Origin: Haematomicrobium sanguinis DSM 21259
GTDB taxonomy: Bacteria; Actinomycetota; Actinomycetes; Actinomycetales; Micrococcaceae
DNA length: 64,000 nucleotides
NCBI RefSeq assembly: GCF_000688395.1
Contig: NZ_JIAG01000009.1
Coordinates: 1-64,000, forward strand
Direction: 5' to 3'
The stretch's first letter is position 1; the number at the start of each line of letters is the position of its first letter. Below are positions 45,120-55,067 of this stretch, piece after piece. A model generated the notes under the pieces. It saw only the letters and a list, made by a program, of their open reading frames with translations. It was not told the origin of the DNA and did no database searches. Both the position numbers and the translations under genes were made by a program.

Positions 45120-45198
45120 TGGGGATGCAAAGTAAGCTGGTTAGCGGCGCATACTTTGTGTGCCCATCTCGCACGAAAATAGAAGAGGAAGTCCGTCT

Positions 45199-46077
45199 GT
45201 GAGTTCACAGGTTCCCCCGAAAGGGCGGCGCACTAAGAGCCTGAAGATCACCGCGATCTTGGCGCTCGGCGCGCTGGCGCTTTCTGGATGTACAGAGCAG
45301 GCCCAAATCGGGTGGCTACCCACCGAGCGTGGTACAACCAGTAATACAGACCGCATTATTGATTTGTGGGTCAACTCGTGGATTGCTGCTCTCGCTGTGG
45401 GCATTCTGACGTGGGGTCTGATCATTTGGTGCATCGTGGCGTACCGCCGGCGCAAGAATGACACCGGATTCCCCAAGCAGGTCAGCTACAACCTGCCGCT
45501 TGAAGTGTTTTACTTGACGGTTCCGCTGCTGATGATCTTGGTGCTCTTCTTCTTCACCGATCAGGACCAGCGCGCTATCGACGCCCGCGTGGACAACCCG
45601 GACGTCATTGTGGACGCCCGCGCAAAGCAATGGTCCTGGGACTTCAACTACGTCAAACAGGATCGCTACTCCGCGGGCCAGCAGACGACCCTTGATGGTC
45701 AGCCCGGCAAACTTGAAGACATGCCGGTACTGTACTTGCCGGTGAACAAGAGCGTGGAAATTCAACTGAATTCGCGCGACGTGATCCACTCGTTCTGGGT
45801 TCCGGCGTTCTTGCAAAAGCGCGATATGTTCCCGTTCAAAACGAACTACATCACCTTGACTCCGCAGCGCGAGGGCGTGTTTGAAGGTAAGTGCGCCGAA
45901 CTGTGTGGGCAATACCACTCCGAAATGCTCTTTAGGGTGGCCGTGGTATCCCAAGAAGAATTCGATCAAAAAATGACGACACTGCGTCAGGGACAGATTG
46001 GTCAGGAATATGACCGCAATCCCAATGCCGAACTCAAAGATGCGGCAAAAGAAGAGAGCGGAGAAGAAGGCAAGTGA
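45199..46077 (+). CDS. ctaC: Cytochrome c oxidase subunit II
   Basis: A 292-aa lipoprotein subunit carrying CuA. It has a lipobox, LALSGC (lipidated C31 with the GTG 45199 start), two transmembrane helices (about 60-85 and 105-125), and a periplasmic cupredoxin domain with IHSFWVPAF and the CuA loop [15 protein letters not shown] 45199 was chosen because AGAGGAAG lies 7 nt upstream and the GTG at 45160 falls beside the probable -10 (TACTTT 45152-45157). It receives electrons from the diheme QcrC. It overlaps ctaD by 4 nt. Confidence 0.95.
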   Translation: MSSQVPPKGRRTKSLKITAILALGALALSGCTEQAQIGWLPTERGTTSNTDRIIDLWVNSWIAALAVGILTWGLIIWCIVAYRRRKNDTGFPKQVSYNLPLEVFYLTVPLLMILVLFFFTDQDQRAIDARVDNPDVIVDARAKQWSWDFNYVKQDRYSAGQQTTLDGQPGKLEDMPVLYLPVNKSVEIQLNSRDVIHSFWVPAFLQKRDMFPFKTNYITLTPQREGVFEGKCAELCGQYHSEMLFRVAVVSQEEFDQKMTTLRQGQIGQEYDRNPNAELKDAAKEESGEEGK

Positions 46078-47807
46078 CCACATACGCTGAACCCACCGCA
46101 CCAGAGGTGCCCGAGCTTGAGGAACGCCAAGTCCCGCGCTCCAAGGGACGCCTCGTCGTCAACTGGATCACCTCCACCGACCACAAGACGATCGGGTACA
46201 TGTACCTGATCTCCTCCTTCACCTTCTTCTGCATCGGCGGCGTGATGGCGCTGCTGATTCGTGCCGAGCTGTTTGAGCCGGGCATGAACATCTTGCAGAC
46301 CAAGGAACAGTACAACCAGCTGTTCACGATGCACGGCACCATCATGTTGCTGTTGTTCGCCACCCCGCTGTTTGCCGGCTTCGCGAATGTGATCATGCCC
46401 CTGCAGATTGGGGCGCCGGATGTGGCGTTCCCGCGCTTGAATGCCTTGGCCTTCTGGTTCTTCCTCTTCGGCGCGATCATCACCGTTTCCGGATTCATTA
46501 CTCCGCAGGGCGCCGCCTCCTTCGGCTGGTTCGCATACGCCCCGCTCTCCAACTCGAACTATTCGCCGGGCGTCGGTGGGGATCTCTGGGTCTTCGGACT
46601 GACGCTCTCCGGTTTCGGCACCATTTTGGGCGCGGTGAACTTCATCACCACCATCATCTGTATGCGCGCCCCAGGCATGACCATGTGGCGCATGCCGATC
46701 TTCACCTGGAACACCCTGATCACCTCGGTGTTGATCCTGATGGCGTTCCCGCCGCTGGCCGCAGCACTCTTCGGCCTGGGCGCCGACCGCAAATTCGGTG
46801 CACATCTCTTCGATCCGGAAAACGGCGGAGCCATACTTTGGCAGCACCTGTTCTGGTTCTTCGGGCACCCCGAGGTGTACATTATTGCGCTTCCGTTCTT
46901 CGGTATCGTCTCGGAGATTTTCCCGGTCTTTAGCCGCAAACCGATCTTCGGTTACAAGGGCTTGGTGTACGCCACCATCGCCATCGCTGCGCTATCGGTG
47001 ACCGTGTGGGCGCACCACATGTACGTCACCGGGCAGGTCATGTTGCCGTTCTTCGCGTTCATGACCATGCTGATTGCGGTGCCGACCGGCGTGAAATTCT
47101 TCAACTGGATCGGGACGCTCTGGCGAGGGTCGATTACCTTCGAGACACCGATGCTGTGGTCCCTCGGCTTTATGGTGACCTTCCTGTTCGGTGGTCTGAC
47201 CGGTATTATTTTGGCCGCGCCGCCGCTGGATTACCACGTTTCTGACACGTATTTCGTGGTGGCGCACTTCCACTACGTGGTCTTTGGCACCGTGGTCTTT
47301 GCGATGTTCGCCGGATTCTACTTCTGGTGGCCAAAGTGGACCGGCAAGATGCTCAACGAGCGCCTCGGCAAGGTGCACTTCTGGTTGCTGTTCCTTGGCT
47401 TCCACGGCACCTTCTTGATCCAGCACTGGCTGGGTGTCATGAACATGCCGCGCCGTTACGCAGACTACTTGCCAGAGGACAACATCACCTGGATGAACCA
47501 GTTCTCCACGATTTCCTCCTTTGTGCTCGGTGCCTCGCTGATCCCGTTCTTCTGGAACGTGTACATCACCTGGCGCAAGGGCAAGAAGGTCAACGTCGAC
47601 GATCCCTGGGGCTTCGGCGGCTCGCTGGAGTGGGCAACTTCCTGCCCGCCGCCGCGCCACAACTTCACCTCGATGCCGCGTATTCGCTCCGAGCGTCCCG
47701 CGCTGGATCTGCACCATCCCGAGTTGCGGCAGGATCCGGCCGCCTGGATGGCCTCGGGTGACACCGCCGACCGCAACCTCGAAGATCTGAAAGGGGCACG
47801 CAAGTGA
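46074..47807 (+). CDS. ctaD: Cytochrome c oxidase subunit I
   Basis: A 577-aa heme-copper oxidase core with 12 transmembrane helices, holding heme a and the a3-CuB site. [15 protein letters not shown] has the heme a His; [17 protein letters not shown] has the CuB His and cross-linked Tyr; [10 protein letters not shown] has the two other CuB His; [12 protein letters not shown] has both proximal heme His. The C-terminal tail is typical of actinobacterial aa3 oxidases. It starts with GTG and overlaps ctaC and ctaF by 4 nt. Confidence 0.97.
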   Translation: MTTYAEPTAPEVPELEERQVPRSKGRLVVNWITSTDHKTIGYMYLISSFTFFCIGGVMALLIRAELFEPGMNILQTKEQYNQLFTMHGTIMLLLFATPLFAGFANVIMPLQIGAPDVAFPRLNALAFWFFLFGAIITVSGFITPQGAASFGWFAYAPLSNSNYSPGVGGDLWVFGLTLSGFGTILGAVNFITTIICMRAPGMTMWRMPIFTWNTLITSVLILMAFPPLAAALFGLGADRKFGAHLFDPENGGAILWQHLFWFFGHPEVYIIALPFFGIVSEIFPVFSRKPIFGYKGLVYATIAIAALSVTVWAHHMYVTGQVMLPFFAFMTMLIAVPTGVKFFNWIGTLWRGSITFETPMLWSLGFMVTFLFGGLTGIILAAPPLDYHVSDTYFVVAHFHYVVFGTVVFAMFAGFYFWWPKWTGKMLNERLGKVHFWLLFLGFHGTFLIQHWLGVMNMPRRYADYLPEDNITWMNQFSTISSFVLGASLIPFFWNVYITWRKGKKVNVDDPWGFGGSLEWATSCPPPRHNFTSMPRIRSERPALDLHHPELRQDPAAWMASGDTADRNLEDLKGARK

Positions 47808-48205
47808 AGTTTGAGGCTCGCCTCTTTTACCTGGGATTGCCGTTCTTTGTTCCCGTTGTCTTTATCTATGGCTTCATGACGAACTGGAACGAATGGGTTG
47901 GCATTATGGGCATCGCCCTGGTTGCCGGCCTCGCCGCGATGATCGGGTTCTACCTCAATCTCACCGCAAAGCGCGTGGGCCCTCGACCGGAGGACCGTCT
48001 CGACGGGGACATCGCCGAAGGCGCTGGACCGCAAGGGCACTTTAGCCCGTGGAGCTGGTGGCCGATCGTAATGGCCGCTTCCTGCGCCGGGCTGTTCCTT
48101 GGGCTGGCCGTTGGCTTCTGGATCTCGATGATCTCGGTGGTCTTCGGTGTGATCGCTCTGGTGGGTTGGACCTTCGAGTATTCACGCGGAGATCACGCTC
48201 ACTAA
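47804..48205 (+). CDS. ctaF: Cytochrome c oxidase subunit IV (actinobacterial CtaF)
   Basis: A 133-aa small membrane subunit with four helices in two pairs ([38 protein letters not shown], then [20 protein letters not shown] and [18 protein letters not shown]). [15 protein letters not shown] is a conserved cytoplasmic loop of the family. It is part of the aa3 oxidase in the bcc-aa3 supercomplex. It overlaps ctaD by 4 nt and is followed by a terminator. Confidence 0.92.
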   Translation: MKFEARLFYLGLPFFVPVVFIYGFMTNWNEWVGIMGIALVAGLAAMIGFYLNLTAKRVGPRPEDRLDGDIAEGAGPQGHFSPWSWWPIVMAASCAGLFLGLAVGFWISMISVVFGVIALVGWTFEYSRGDHAH

Positions 48206-48225
48206 GCGCAACTCTCTACGATACG

Positions 48226-48267
48226 AGGGGTGTTGGCGTTGCTCATTGCGACGCCGACACCCCTTTT
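48226..48267 (+). terminator. Rho-independent terminator of the ctaCDF operon
   Basis: AGGGGTGTTGGCGT pairs with ACGCCGACACCCCT (one mismatch) around an 11-nt loop, followed by TTT. Confidence 0.8.
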
Positions 48268-48314
48268 CGCTACCCACCAGATTCCGGTGATCACGTCATG
48301 GCCCCGCGAGGCCG

Positions 48315-48390
48315 CACACTCGAAATCGACTGTGCAGATAATGCACACTTTTACGGCGTGTCGCGTGCGTGTTCTGCACAGTCGATTGTG
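48315..48390. repeat. Family B palindromic repeat, copy 2
   Basis: cacactcgaaatcgactgtg ... ctgcacagtcgattgtg, nearly identical over 76 bp to the copy at 58988. It lies in the promoter region of the GntR gene. Confidence 0.85.
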
Positions 48391-48446
48391 AGTGAGGGGG
48401 TGGGGAAGGTGGCGGGAGGGGGCGGCGCGCTTAGACTTGTAGAGCC

Positions 48447-49217
48447 ATGAGTACCGACTTCCTCGCCCGCCTGCCCAGCCCGCTCATCGTCGCGGACCGG
48501 GACCCCAAAAGCGTCGTGATTCGCGCCCTGCTCGAAGAGATCATCCGAGACGGGGCACCCGCAGGCACGGCGCTCCCATCAGAGCGCGTCCTCGCCGCGC
48601 ACCTCGGCGTCGCCAGGATGACCGTCCGGCACGCGCTCGATGAGCTGGTCGAGGCAAACCTGATCGAGCGCAATGTCGGCATCGGCACCCTGGTTGCGCA
48701 CCCCAAACTGGACCTCCAGGTGCAATTGACCTCCTATAGCGAGGAGATGCAGCGCCGCGGCATGGTCCCGGACGCGAAGGTCCTGAGCTTCGGCGAGATC
48801 CCGGCCAGCCAGTTCATCGCCCAGGAACTTCACGTACCCGAGGGACATCCGGTCGTCCGCTTCAAACGGCAACTGCTGGCCGACAGCGAGCCGATGAGCG
48901 TGGACGAAAACTACATTCGCGCCGACCTTGTCCCGGGCTTCGCCACAGGGGAGCCGCCCAAAAAGCTCTACCAAGAGCTCAGCGAACGCTTCGGACTCAT
49001 CATGGAATGGGGTGAGGACGCCATCGAGGCAACCTCCGCGGACAAGACCAACGCCGCACTGCTCAAGGTCGATGTCGGCGCCCCGCTGCTCAAAATCCAA
49101 CGCCACGCCTACGTCAAACGCCGCATGGTCGATTTCTCCGTCTCGTACTACCGCGCCGACCGATACAAAATCTGGGTGCCGCTACAGCGCCCGGGCCGGG
49201 GGAGAAGCGCCCACTGA
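48447..49217 (+). CDS. GntR-family transcriptional regulator (HutC subfamily)
   Basis: A 256-aa regulator. The N-terminal winged HTH (about 20-88) contains LPSERVLAAHLGVARMTVRHALDEL. A C-terminal UTRA ligand domain starts near 95 (LTSYSEEMQRRGMVPDAKVL) and contains VVRFKRQLLADSEPMSVDEN and PLLKIQRHAYVKRRMVDFS. Such sensors usually bind sugar phosphates or other small metabolites. No catabolic genes adjoin it, so its target is unknown. Its last residues and TGA fall in the left edge of a family D repeat. TAGACT at 48432-48437 is a possible -10. Confidence 0.88.
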   Translation: MSTDFLARLPSPLIVADRDPKSVVIRALLEEIIRDGAPAGTALPSERVLAAHLGVARMTVRHALDELVEANLIERNVGIGTLVAHPKLDLQVQLTSYSEEMQRRGMVPDAKVLSFGEIPASQFIAQELHVPEGHPVVRFKRQLLADSEPMSVDENYIRADLVPGFATGEPPKKLYQELSERFGLIMEWGEDAIEATSADKTNAALLKVDVGAPLLKIQRHAYVKRRMVDFSVSYYRADRYKIWVPLQRPGRGRSAH

Positions 49218-49266
49218 AGCACGACGGCGGTGACTCGCCTTAAGAAGGCAACTCATCGCCGTCGAT
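49211..49266. repeat. Family D palindromic repeat, copy 2
   Basis: ccactgaagcacgacggcgg, then tgactcgccttaagaaggca, then actcatcgccgtcg. The arms pair imperfectly. It contains the GntR stop codon. Confidence 0.8.
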
Positions 49267-49306
49267 CATCACCGGATGTGTCACGCGGCTACACGCGGAG
49301 AAAAGT

Positions 49307-49346
49307 AGGGTGGGGCGTCCGGCTTGATTGCCGGGCACCCCACCCT
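49307..49346. terminator. Terminator between convergent GntR and qcrB genes
   Basis: AGGGTGGGGCGTCCGGC pairs with GCCGGGCACCCCACCCT with one mismatch around a 6-nt loop. There is only a short T-run on each side; it may serve both directions. Confidence 0.7.
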
Positions 49347-49365
49347 TGATTTCTCGAGCGAACCT

Positions 49366-51039
49366 TTAGTGTTCGCCGACTTGCTTTTGCGTGCTATCGC
49401 TTGCGGCGGCAAGTTCGTCATCGTGGTGGTCGCCGTGAGCGGCCTCCAACTCGGCCGGAGTTACCGGGGCAACACGGTCCTCGAAGAAGAAGCGGGAGAG
49501 CCAGGCCCGGCGCTTCTCCTTGCCGGAGACATGCCCTGCCTTATCCGGTTGCGCCGGGATGTACTCGGGCGAGTTGTAGGACACCAGGGCGTAGCGCTTG
49601 TACTTGTCGATCGGCTCGTGGACCTCGATGAACTCGCCGTGCGGCAAGCGGACAATGCGTCCGGTTTCGCGACCGTGGAGCACAATCTCGCGGTCTTTGC
49701 GCTGCAGCGCGAGGGCGATGCGGCGGGCGACAATGAAGCCGACCACGGGGCCGATGAAGAGCAGGAAGCGGAGCCAAATGGTGACATCATTCAGGGACAC
49801 CTGGAAGTGCGTGGCGATCAAGTCGGAGCTTGCCGCCGCCCATAGCGTGCAGTAGAAGATGACGCCAGCGACGCCCACACCCGTGCGGAACGGCGCGTTG
49901 CGCGGACGGTCCAGCAGGTTGTGCTCGCGGTTGTCCTTGGTGATCCAGCGTTCGATCCACGGCCAGGAGAACATGAGGCCGAAGAGCAGAATCACGGGTC
50001 CCAGGGCCGGCAGGAGTACGTTCAGGGAGAGCGTCCACTGTCCGAAGAGCACCCATTCCCAACCGGGGCCGGGCATGAGCCGGAGCGCGCCGTCAACCCA
50101 GCCGATATACCAGTCAGGCTGTGTACCAGCGGACACCGGTGACGGGTCATACGGGCCGTAATTCCAGACCGGGTTGATTTGGAAAAATGCCGCAATCAGC
50201 GCCACGACGCCGAAGACGATGAAGAAGAAGCCACCGGCCTTGGCCGCGTACACAGGACCGACGGGGTAGCCGACCACGTTGTCATTGGTGCGGCCCGGGC
50301 CGGGGAACTGGGTGTGCTTGTGCGTGACCACCAAGAAGAGGTGGATCGCGATCAGCAACAGGATCAGCGCCGGGATGAGCAGAATGTGCAACATGTACAG
50401 GCGCCCAATGATCTGGGTTCCCGGGAACTCGCCGCCAAAGAGGAAGAAGCTGATGTATTCGCCCACAAACGGGATGGCTTTGATCACGCCGTCGATGATG
50501 CGCAGGCCGTTGCCGGAGAGCAAATCATCGGGGAGAGAGTAGCCGGTGAAGCCGGCCGCCATGGCCAAGATGACCAGGATGCACCCGACGAGCCAGTTCA
50601 GCTCGCGTGGGCGGCGGAACGCGCCGGTGAAGAACACGCGGAGCATGTGCACCGACACCGCGGCGACAAACAAGAGCGCGGCCCAGTGGTGTACCTGGCG
50701 CATGAAGAGGCCGCCACGGACCTCGAAGCTGATGTCCAGGGTGGACTGCATCGCCACGGACATCTCAATGCCCTTGAGCGGGGTATAAACGCCTTCGTAG
50801 TGCGTTTCTGCCATCGACGGGTCGAAGAAGAACGTCAGGAAGGTACCGGAGAGCAACAAGATGATGAAGCAGTACAGCGCTACTTCGCCAAACATGAAGG
50901 ACCAGTGATCGGGGAAAATCTTCCGACCGAATTCTTTGACGAGCTTGGAACCGCCGGTGCGGCTATCGACAAAGTTGGCGATGCGGCCCACACGGGTCTG
51001 GGGTTCGAAAGTGTCGTCAGGTGCGACGCTGGTGCTCAT
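49366..51039 (-). CDS. qcrB: Cytochrome bc1 complex cytochrome b subunit
   Basis: A 557-aa membrane protein, larger than mitochondrial cytochrome b and typical of actinobacterial QcrB. The N-terminal part has heme bL/bH His residues in RQVHHWAALLFVAAVSVHMLRVF and the later HILLIPALILLLIAIHLFLVVTHKHTQ in part. The quinol-site PVWNYGPYDPSPV is the family's PEWY-equivalent region. A C-terminal extension of about 130 residues is charged. It overlaps qcrA by 4 nt and ends the minus-strand operon. Confidence 0.96.
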   Translation of the reverse strand: MSTSVAPDDTFEPQTRVGRIANFVDSRTGGSKLVKEFGRKIFPDHWSFMFGEVALYCFIILLLSGTFLTFFFDPSMAETHYEGVYTPLKGIEMSVAMQSTLDISFEVRGGLFMRQVHHWAALLFVAAVSVHMLRVFFTGAFRRPRELNWLVGCILVILAMAAGFTGYSLPDDLLSGNGLRIIDGVIKAIPFVGEYISFFLFGGEFPGTQIIGRLYMLHILLIPALILLLIAIHLFLVVTHKHTQFPGPGRTNDNVVGYPVGPVYAAKAGGFFFIVFGVVALIAAFFQINPVWNYGPYDPSPVSAGTQPDWYIGWVDGALRLMPGPGWEWVLFGQWTLSLNVLLPALGPVILLFGLMFSWPWIERWITKDNREHNLLDRPRNAPFRTGVGVAGVIFYCTLWAAASSDLIATHFQVSLNDVTIWLRFLLFIGPVVGFIVARRIALALQRKDREIVLHGRETGRIVRLPHGEFIEVHEPIDKYKRYALVSYNSPEYIPAQPDKAGHVSGKEKRRAWLSRFFFEDRVAPVTPAELEAAHGDHHDDELAAASDSTQKQVGEH

Positions 51040-52070
51040 TTAGAATCGCCTCGATCCCAGTAGCTCGGTCCAACGGGTTCTTGGAAGTCGCTGCGTGCCA
51101 CGAGGTAACCCTCGTTGTCCACGGTGATCGGCAACTGTGGGAGTGCGTGCGCTGCGGGCCCGAAGATGACCTTGCATTCTTGGGTCAGGTCAAAGGTGGA
51201 CTGGTGGCAGGGGCACAGCAGGTGGTGAGTTTGTTGCTCATAGAGTGCCACCGGGCAACCCACGTGGGTGCAGATCTTGGAGTAGGCGACAATGCCGTTG
51301 TACGCCCAGTCTTCACGCCCAGGGGACGGGTTCAAGTCCGCCGGGTTCAAACGCATCAAGAGGACAACGGATTTGGCTTTTTCTTCCAACTTGTCATCGG
51401 ACTCGTTCAAGCCCTCCGGGATGACGTGGTATGCCGAACCAATGGTCACGTCCGCGGCGCGGATCGGGGTGCCGTCGGGATCGCGGGTAAGGCGAACGCC
51501 CTCATCCCACATGGTGTGGCGCAAGGCGTCTCCGGGCAGCGGGCCCAAGTCGCGGAAAAGGATGACCGCGGGGACCACGGAGGCGACGCCAGCGGCGATC
51601 AGGGTGTTGCGAATCAGCGGACGGCGCTTAATCCCGGACTCGTCCAGAATCTGGTTCATGATCTTTTCGGCGTCCTCGCGATCGGACTCCGGGCGCAGTT
51701 CGTGACGGTCTTCCACGATTTCGTGATCGGGCATCAGGGTTTTTGCCCAGTGCACCACGCCCACGCCAATGCCGAGCATGGCCAGAGCGGTACCGAGACC
51801 GAGGAACAGGTTCTGTACGCGCAGGGTACCGATCGTGGCATCCAGGCGAATGAAGAAGTAGGCGTAGAAGAAGATCGCCGAACCAATAAAGGAGCCAATA
51901 AACAGCCATGCCACTTGGCGCTCAGCGCGTCGAGCCGCTTTCGGGCTCTTATCCGCCAGACGCGGGCGGTGCGGGGGCAAACCCGGATCTTCAAATGTGT
52001 CCAGATCACCCTGGGGCGCCTTGGTCACGGCCCCCGAGTTTTCCGGGGTTCCAGAACTATGCGCGTTCAT
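51036..52070 (-). CDS. qcrA: Rieske iron-sulfur subunit of the bc1 complex
   Basis: A 344-aa protein. The N-terminal ~70 residues are cytoplasmic; three transmembrane helices follow (about 52-72, 82-105 and 170-190), as in actinobacterial QcrA. The 2Fe-2S site is CTHVGCPVALYEQ with the partner HLLCPCHQSTFDL, both complete. It passes quinol electrons to QcrC. It overlaps qcrB by 4 nt and begins 67 nt after qcrC. Confidence 0.96.
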   Translation of the reverse strand: MNAHSSGTPENSGAVTKAPQGDLDTFEDPGLPPHRPRLADKSPKAARRAERQVAWLFIGSFIGSAIFFYAYFFIRLDATIGTLRVQNLFLGLGTALAMLGIGVGVVHWAKTLMPDHEIVEDRHELRPESDREDAEKIMNQILDESGIKRRPLIRNTLIAAGVASVVPAVILFRDLGPLPGDALRHTMWDEGVRLTRDPDGTPIRAADVTIGSAYHVIPEGLNESDDKLEEKAKSVVLLMRLNPADLNPSPGREDWAYNGIVAYSKICTHVGCPVALYEQQTHHLLCPCHQSTFDLTQECKVIFGPAAHALPQLPITVDNEGYLVARSDFQEPVGPSYWDRGDSK

Positions 52071-52137
52071 GTGCCCCCTGACCCTTCTGTGTACTCAATA
52101 TTGTGCAAGTTTTCACTGTGATGATTCCTGAATGTTC

Positions 52138-52941
52138 CTACGAAGAACGGCGCGTCAACCAGATGGTGAAACCAATCACCGCGGTCAGACCGAAGACCCA
52201 AATAAACAGACCTTCAGACACCGGGCCGAGCGAACCAAGGTTGAATCCGCCCGGGCTGCCCTGAGATTCAATGGTCTTCAAGAAGGCGATGACATCGCGC
52301 TTGTTCTCCGGAGTGATGTTGGCGTCATTGAACACCGGCATGTTTTGCGGGCCGGTGACCATTGCCTCATAAATATGCTTGCCGGACACCCCATCCAGTC
52401 CGGGCGCAAACTTACCTTGCGTCAATGCGCCACCAGCGGCTGCGGCGTTGTGGCACATGGCGCAGTTCACGCGGAAAATCTCGCCACCCTTGGCCGGATC
52501 ACCCTTGGACACATCCAAATATTGCTGTTCCGGAATTGCTGGTCCGGTGCCAAGAGAAGCCACATAGGCGGCAAGCTGTTTGGTTTGCTCGTCGTTGAAC
52601 ATCTTGGGTTTTTTACGCGCTTGCGGGCCCTGCATCTGCATGGGCATACGGCCGGTTCCCACCTGGAAGTCAACAGAGGCCGCACCCACACCAATGAGGG
52701 ACGGGCCGCTGGTCTTACCGTCGGCGGCCGGGCCGCCCTGGGCGTTCAAACCGTGGCAGGTAGCGCAATTGGCGAGGAAGAGCTTTTGGCCTTCTTCAAT
52801 GTCGCTGGCCGACGTGGTAGAAGCCTGGGCCACGTTCGCATTGCTGACAACCGCGTACACACCCCCGGTCACCACGAGCGCCAGCACCAACAGCGCCAGT
52901 GCGGCGAGCGGATGCCGCCTGAATTGTGAAAGCTTCTTCAC
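52138..52941 (-). CDS. qcrC: Diheme cytochrome c subunit of the bc1 complex
   Basis: A 267-aa protein with an N-terminal signal anchor (about 10-31), two heme c sites, CATCHG (C59-H63) and CAMCHN (C160-H164), and a C-terminal helix (about 240-262). The fused diheme design replaces soluble cytochrome c, so QcrC passes electrons straight to CtaC in a bcc-aa3 supercomplex. Downstream order qcrC-qcrA-qcrB is the actinobacterial norm. Confidence 0.96.
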   Translation of the reverse strand: MKKLSQFRRHPLAALALLVLALVVTGGVYAVVSNANVAQASTTSASDIEEGQKLFLANCATCHGLNAQGGPAADGKTSGPSLIGVGAASVDFQVGTGRMPMQMQGPQARKKPKMFNDEQTKQLAAYVASLGTGPAIPEQQYLDVSKGDPAKGGEIFRVNCAMCHNAAAAGGALTQGKFAPGLDGVSGKHIYEAMVTGPQNMPVFNDANITPENKRDVIAFLKTIESQGSPGGFNLGSLGPVSEGLFIWVFGLTAVIGFTIWLTRRSS

Positions 52942-53013
52942 GAAAGCTGTTCCTTCTCTAAATATTCTTCAATCGGATAAATCTTGTGCCCCGGTTCAGG
53001 GGCGCCCCTTCGA

Positions 53014-53652
53014 CTAACGCAGAAGGTAGATGACCACAAACAGGCCAATCCACACCACGTCGACAAAGTGCCAGTAATAAGAAACCACGACGGCGGAGGT
53101 GGACTCGAAGTGCCCAAAAACCTTCGCCATAAACGCGCGACCAATGATCAACAAGAACGCAATGAGGCCGCCGATCACGTGCAGACCGTGGAATCCGGTG
53201 GTCATGTAGAAGGCAGAACCGTAGGCGTTGCTGGAGAGTGTGATGCCCTCCGACACGAGATTCGCGTACTCCCACACCTGGCCGGCAACGAAGATCGAGC
53301 CCATGACGAAGGTCAGCGCAAACCACTCGATCATGCCCCATTTGGCAATGTTGAAAATGGAGCCCTGGCGGCGCGGGCGCATATCTTCGGCAGCGAAAAC
53401 ACCAAACTGGCAGGTCACCGAACTGAGAACCAGGATGATGGTGTTGGTCAGCGCAAAGGGAATGTCCAGTTTGCTGGCGTTTTCCGCCCACACTCCGGGC
53501 ACAGAAGAACGCAGGGTGAAGTACATGGCGAACAGCCCGGCGAAGAACATGAGTTCGCTGGACAGCCATACGACCGTGCCAACCGAGACCATGTTCGGTC
53601 GATTTACGACCGGGTGCTGTGTGTTGTTAGATGCGAGAGAAGCAGTGGTCAC
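53014..53652 (-). CDS. ctaE: Cytochrome c oxidase subunit III
   Basis: A 212-aa membrane subunit with five helices. It contains [21 protein letters not shown] with the conserved Glu, [18 protein letters not shown], and ends [20 protein letters not shown], hallmarks of subunit III. GTG 53652 matches the family start and follows a CATAAT hexamer by 6 nt; the longer frame is not conserved. It heads the ctaE-qcrC-qcrA-qcrB transcript, divergent from trpD. Confidence 0.95.
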   Translation of the reverse strand: MTTASLASNNTQHPVVNRPNMVSVGTVVWLSSELMFFAGLFAMYFTLRSSVPGVWAENASKLDIPFALTNTIILVLSSVTCQFGVFAAEDMRPRRQGSIFNIAKWGMIEWFALTFVMGSIFVAGQVWEYANLVSEGITLSSNAYGSAFYMTTGFHGLHVIGGLIAFLLIIGRAFMAKVFGHFESTSAVVVSYYWHFVDVVWIGLFVVIYLLR

Positions 53653-53658
53653 ATAGAC

Positions 53659-53664
53659 ATTATG
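53659..53664 (-). promoter_or_regulatory. -10 hexamer of the ctaE-qcrCAB operon, leaderless start
   Basis: CATAAT on the minus strand ends 6 nt before GTG 53652. No Shine-Dalgarno is present. Confidence 0.45.
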
Positions 53665-53810
53665 GTCACAAATCGCCGATTCTCCCAACGTAACCTGGCC
53701 TAACTTGCAAAGTTTTTCTACAGAGTTGCGAATTTGCGGGGGTGAGGGCAAAGAACTTGCGAGATTGCCCACAATGACACGCTCGGCGAGTCGGACGCAG
53801 AACTACTCGC

Positions 53811-53816
53811 TAGGAT
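53811..53816 (+). promoter_or_regulatory. -10 hexamer of trpD, leaderless start
   Basis: TAGGAT ends 7 nt before GTG 53824. Confidence 0.45.
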
Positions 53817-53823
53817 CTATGGC

Positions 53824-54954
53824 GTGAGTGTTTCCCCAGATCAACCGGTTGCACCGTCGACCTCGCCACGTCCCACGAGTCTTGACGAGACGGATCGAAA
53901 GTGGAAGGGCCTGCTTTCCGCACTTGTCGCGGGCGATTCCCTGTCCGCGGCGGATACCGCGTGGGCCATGGATTTGATCATGCAGGGGGAGCGCACCCCG
54001 GTGCAGATCGCCGGTCTCTTGGTGGCTTTGCGCGCCAAGGGGGAGTCCGCCGATGAGATTCGCGGCCTTGCCGACGCCATGCTTGCCAACGCGCAGCCGA
54101 TTTCGGTCGACGGGGTCACCCTTGACATTGTGGGGACCGGCGGCGACGGCTTGGAGACGGTGAACATCTCCACCATGTCCTCCCTCGTGGCGGCCGGTGC
54201 CGGCATTACCGTGGTAAAGCACGGCAATAGGGGAGCGTCCTCCTCGGCCGGGGCGGCGGATGTGATCGAGGCGCTGGGCGTCAACCTGAAGCTGACACCG
54301 GAACAAGTGGCTCAATCCGCGCGCGAAGCCGGGATCACCTTCTGTTTTGCGCAAGTTTTTCATCCCTCGATGCGGCATGCGGCAGTCCCGCGACGCGAAC
54401 TTGGAATCCCCACCGCATTCAATATTCTGGGACCGTTAACTAATCCGGCGCGGGTGCGCGCAAACATGATCGGATGCGCAAACGAGCGCATGGCGCCGCT
54501 CTTAGCCGAGGTGCTTGCCGCCCGGTCCTCGCACGGGTTCGTGGTCCGCGGCGTCGATGGCCGCGACAAAATCACAACTAGCGGAGGCACCACAGTGTGG
54601 GATGTCTCCGGCGCCCGGGTCAGCGTCCACGAGATTTCACCGACCGATTTTGGCCTCGACGTGGTGAGCGTGGATGCCCTGCGCGGCAAGGACGCGGTAC
54701 ACAACGCGGGGATCGTACGCGATTTTCTGGCCGGGAAGCCCGGGCCCGTCCGCGATGCCGTGCTGCTGAACGCGGGCGCCGGTATAGCCGCCGCGCGCTA
54801 CAGCGCGGTGGACCCGGGGGAGCAGCCCCCGTTGTTGGAGCGCTTACGCGAAGGGTTTGCCGCGGCACAAGAAGCCGTGGACAACGGGAGCGCGCAAGCC
54901 GCCCTCAACCGGTGGATCGACTTTTCGCAACGGGTGAGCGGCCCACGCGACTAG
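53824..54954 (+). CDS. trpD: Anthranilate phosphoribosyltransferase
   Basis: A 376-aa enzyme joining anthranilate and PRPP. The PRPP site is IVGTGGDGLETVNISTMSSL and the anthranilate/metal region VVKHGNRGASSSAGAADVIEALG; FNILGPLTNPARV is another family block. It is separated by about 21 kb from the other trp genes and is divergent from ctaE, the same arrangement known in mycobacteria. The N-terminal ~20 residues are an extra hydrophilic lead. Confidence 0.95.
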   Translation: MSVSPDQPVAPSTSPRPTSLDETDRKWKGLLSALVAGDSLSAADTAWAMDLIMQGERTPVQIAGLLVALRAKGESADEIRGLADAMLANAQPISVDGVTLDIVGTGGDGLETVNISTMSSLVAAGAGITVVKHGNRGASSSAGAADVIEALGVNLKLTPEQVAQSAREAGITFCFAQVFHPSMRHAAVPRRELGIPTAFNILGPLTNPARVRANMIGCANERMAPLLAEVLAARSSHGFVVRGVDGRDKITTSGGTTVWDVSGARVSVHEISPTDFGLDVVSVDALRGKDAVHNAGIVRDFLAGKPGPVRDAVLLNAGAGIAAARYSAVDPGEQPPLLERLREGFAAAQEAVDNGSAQAALNRWIDFSQRVSGPRD

Positions 54955-54979
54955 GCTGCAGAAAAATTTTTCCTGAGGG

Positions 54980-55025
54980 ACGACGGCGGTGCCTTGCCTT
55001 AAGAAGGCGAGGCACCGCCGTCGTA
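54980..55025. repeat. Family D palindromic repeat, copy 3
   Basis: ACGACGGCGGTGCCTTGCCTT and AAGGCGAGGCACCGCCGTCGT pair with one mismatch around aag. It lies between convergent trpD and cutC and is the most regular family D copy. Confidence 0.9.
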
Positions 55026-55067
55026 CCTCACCAAGGCGCTACCCATATGGGTGGGAAAGCGCGCAAA

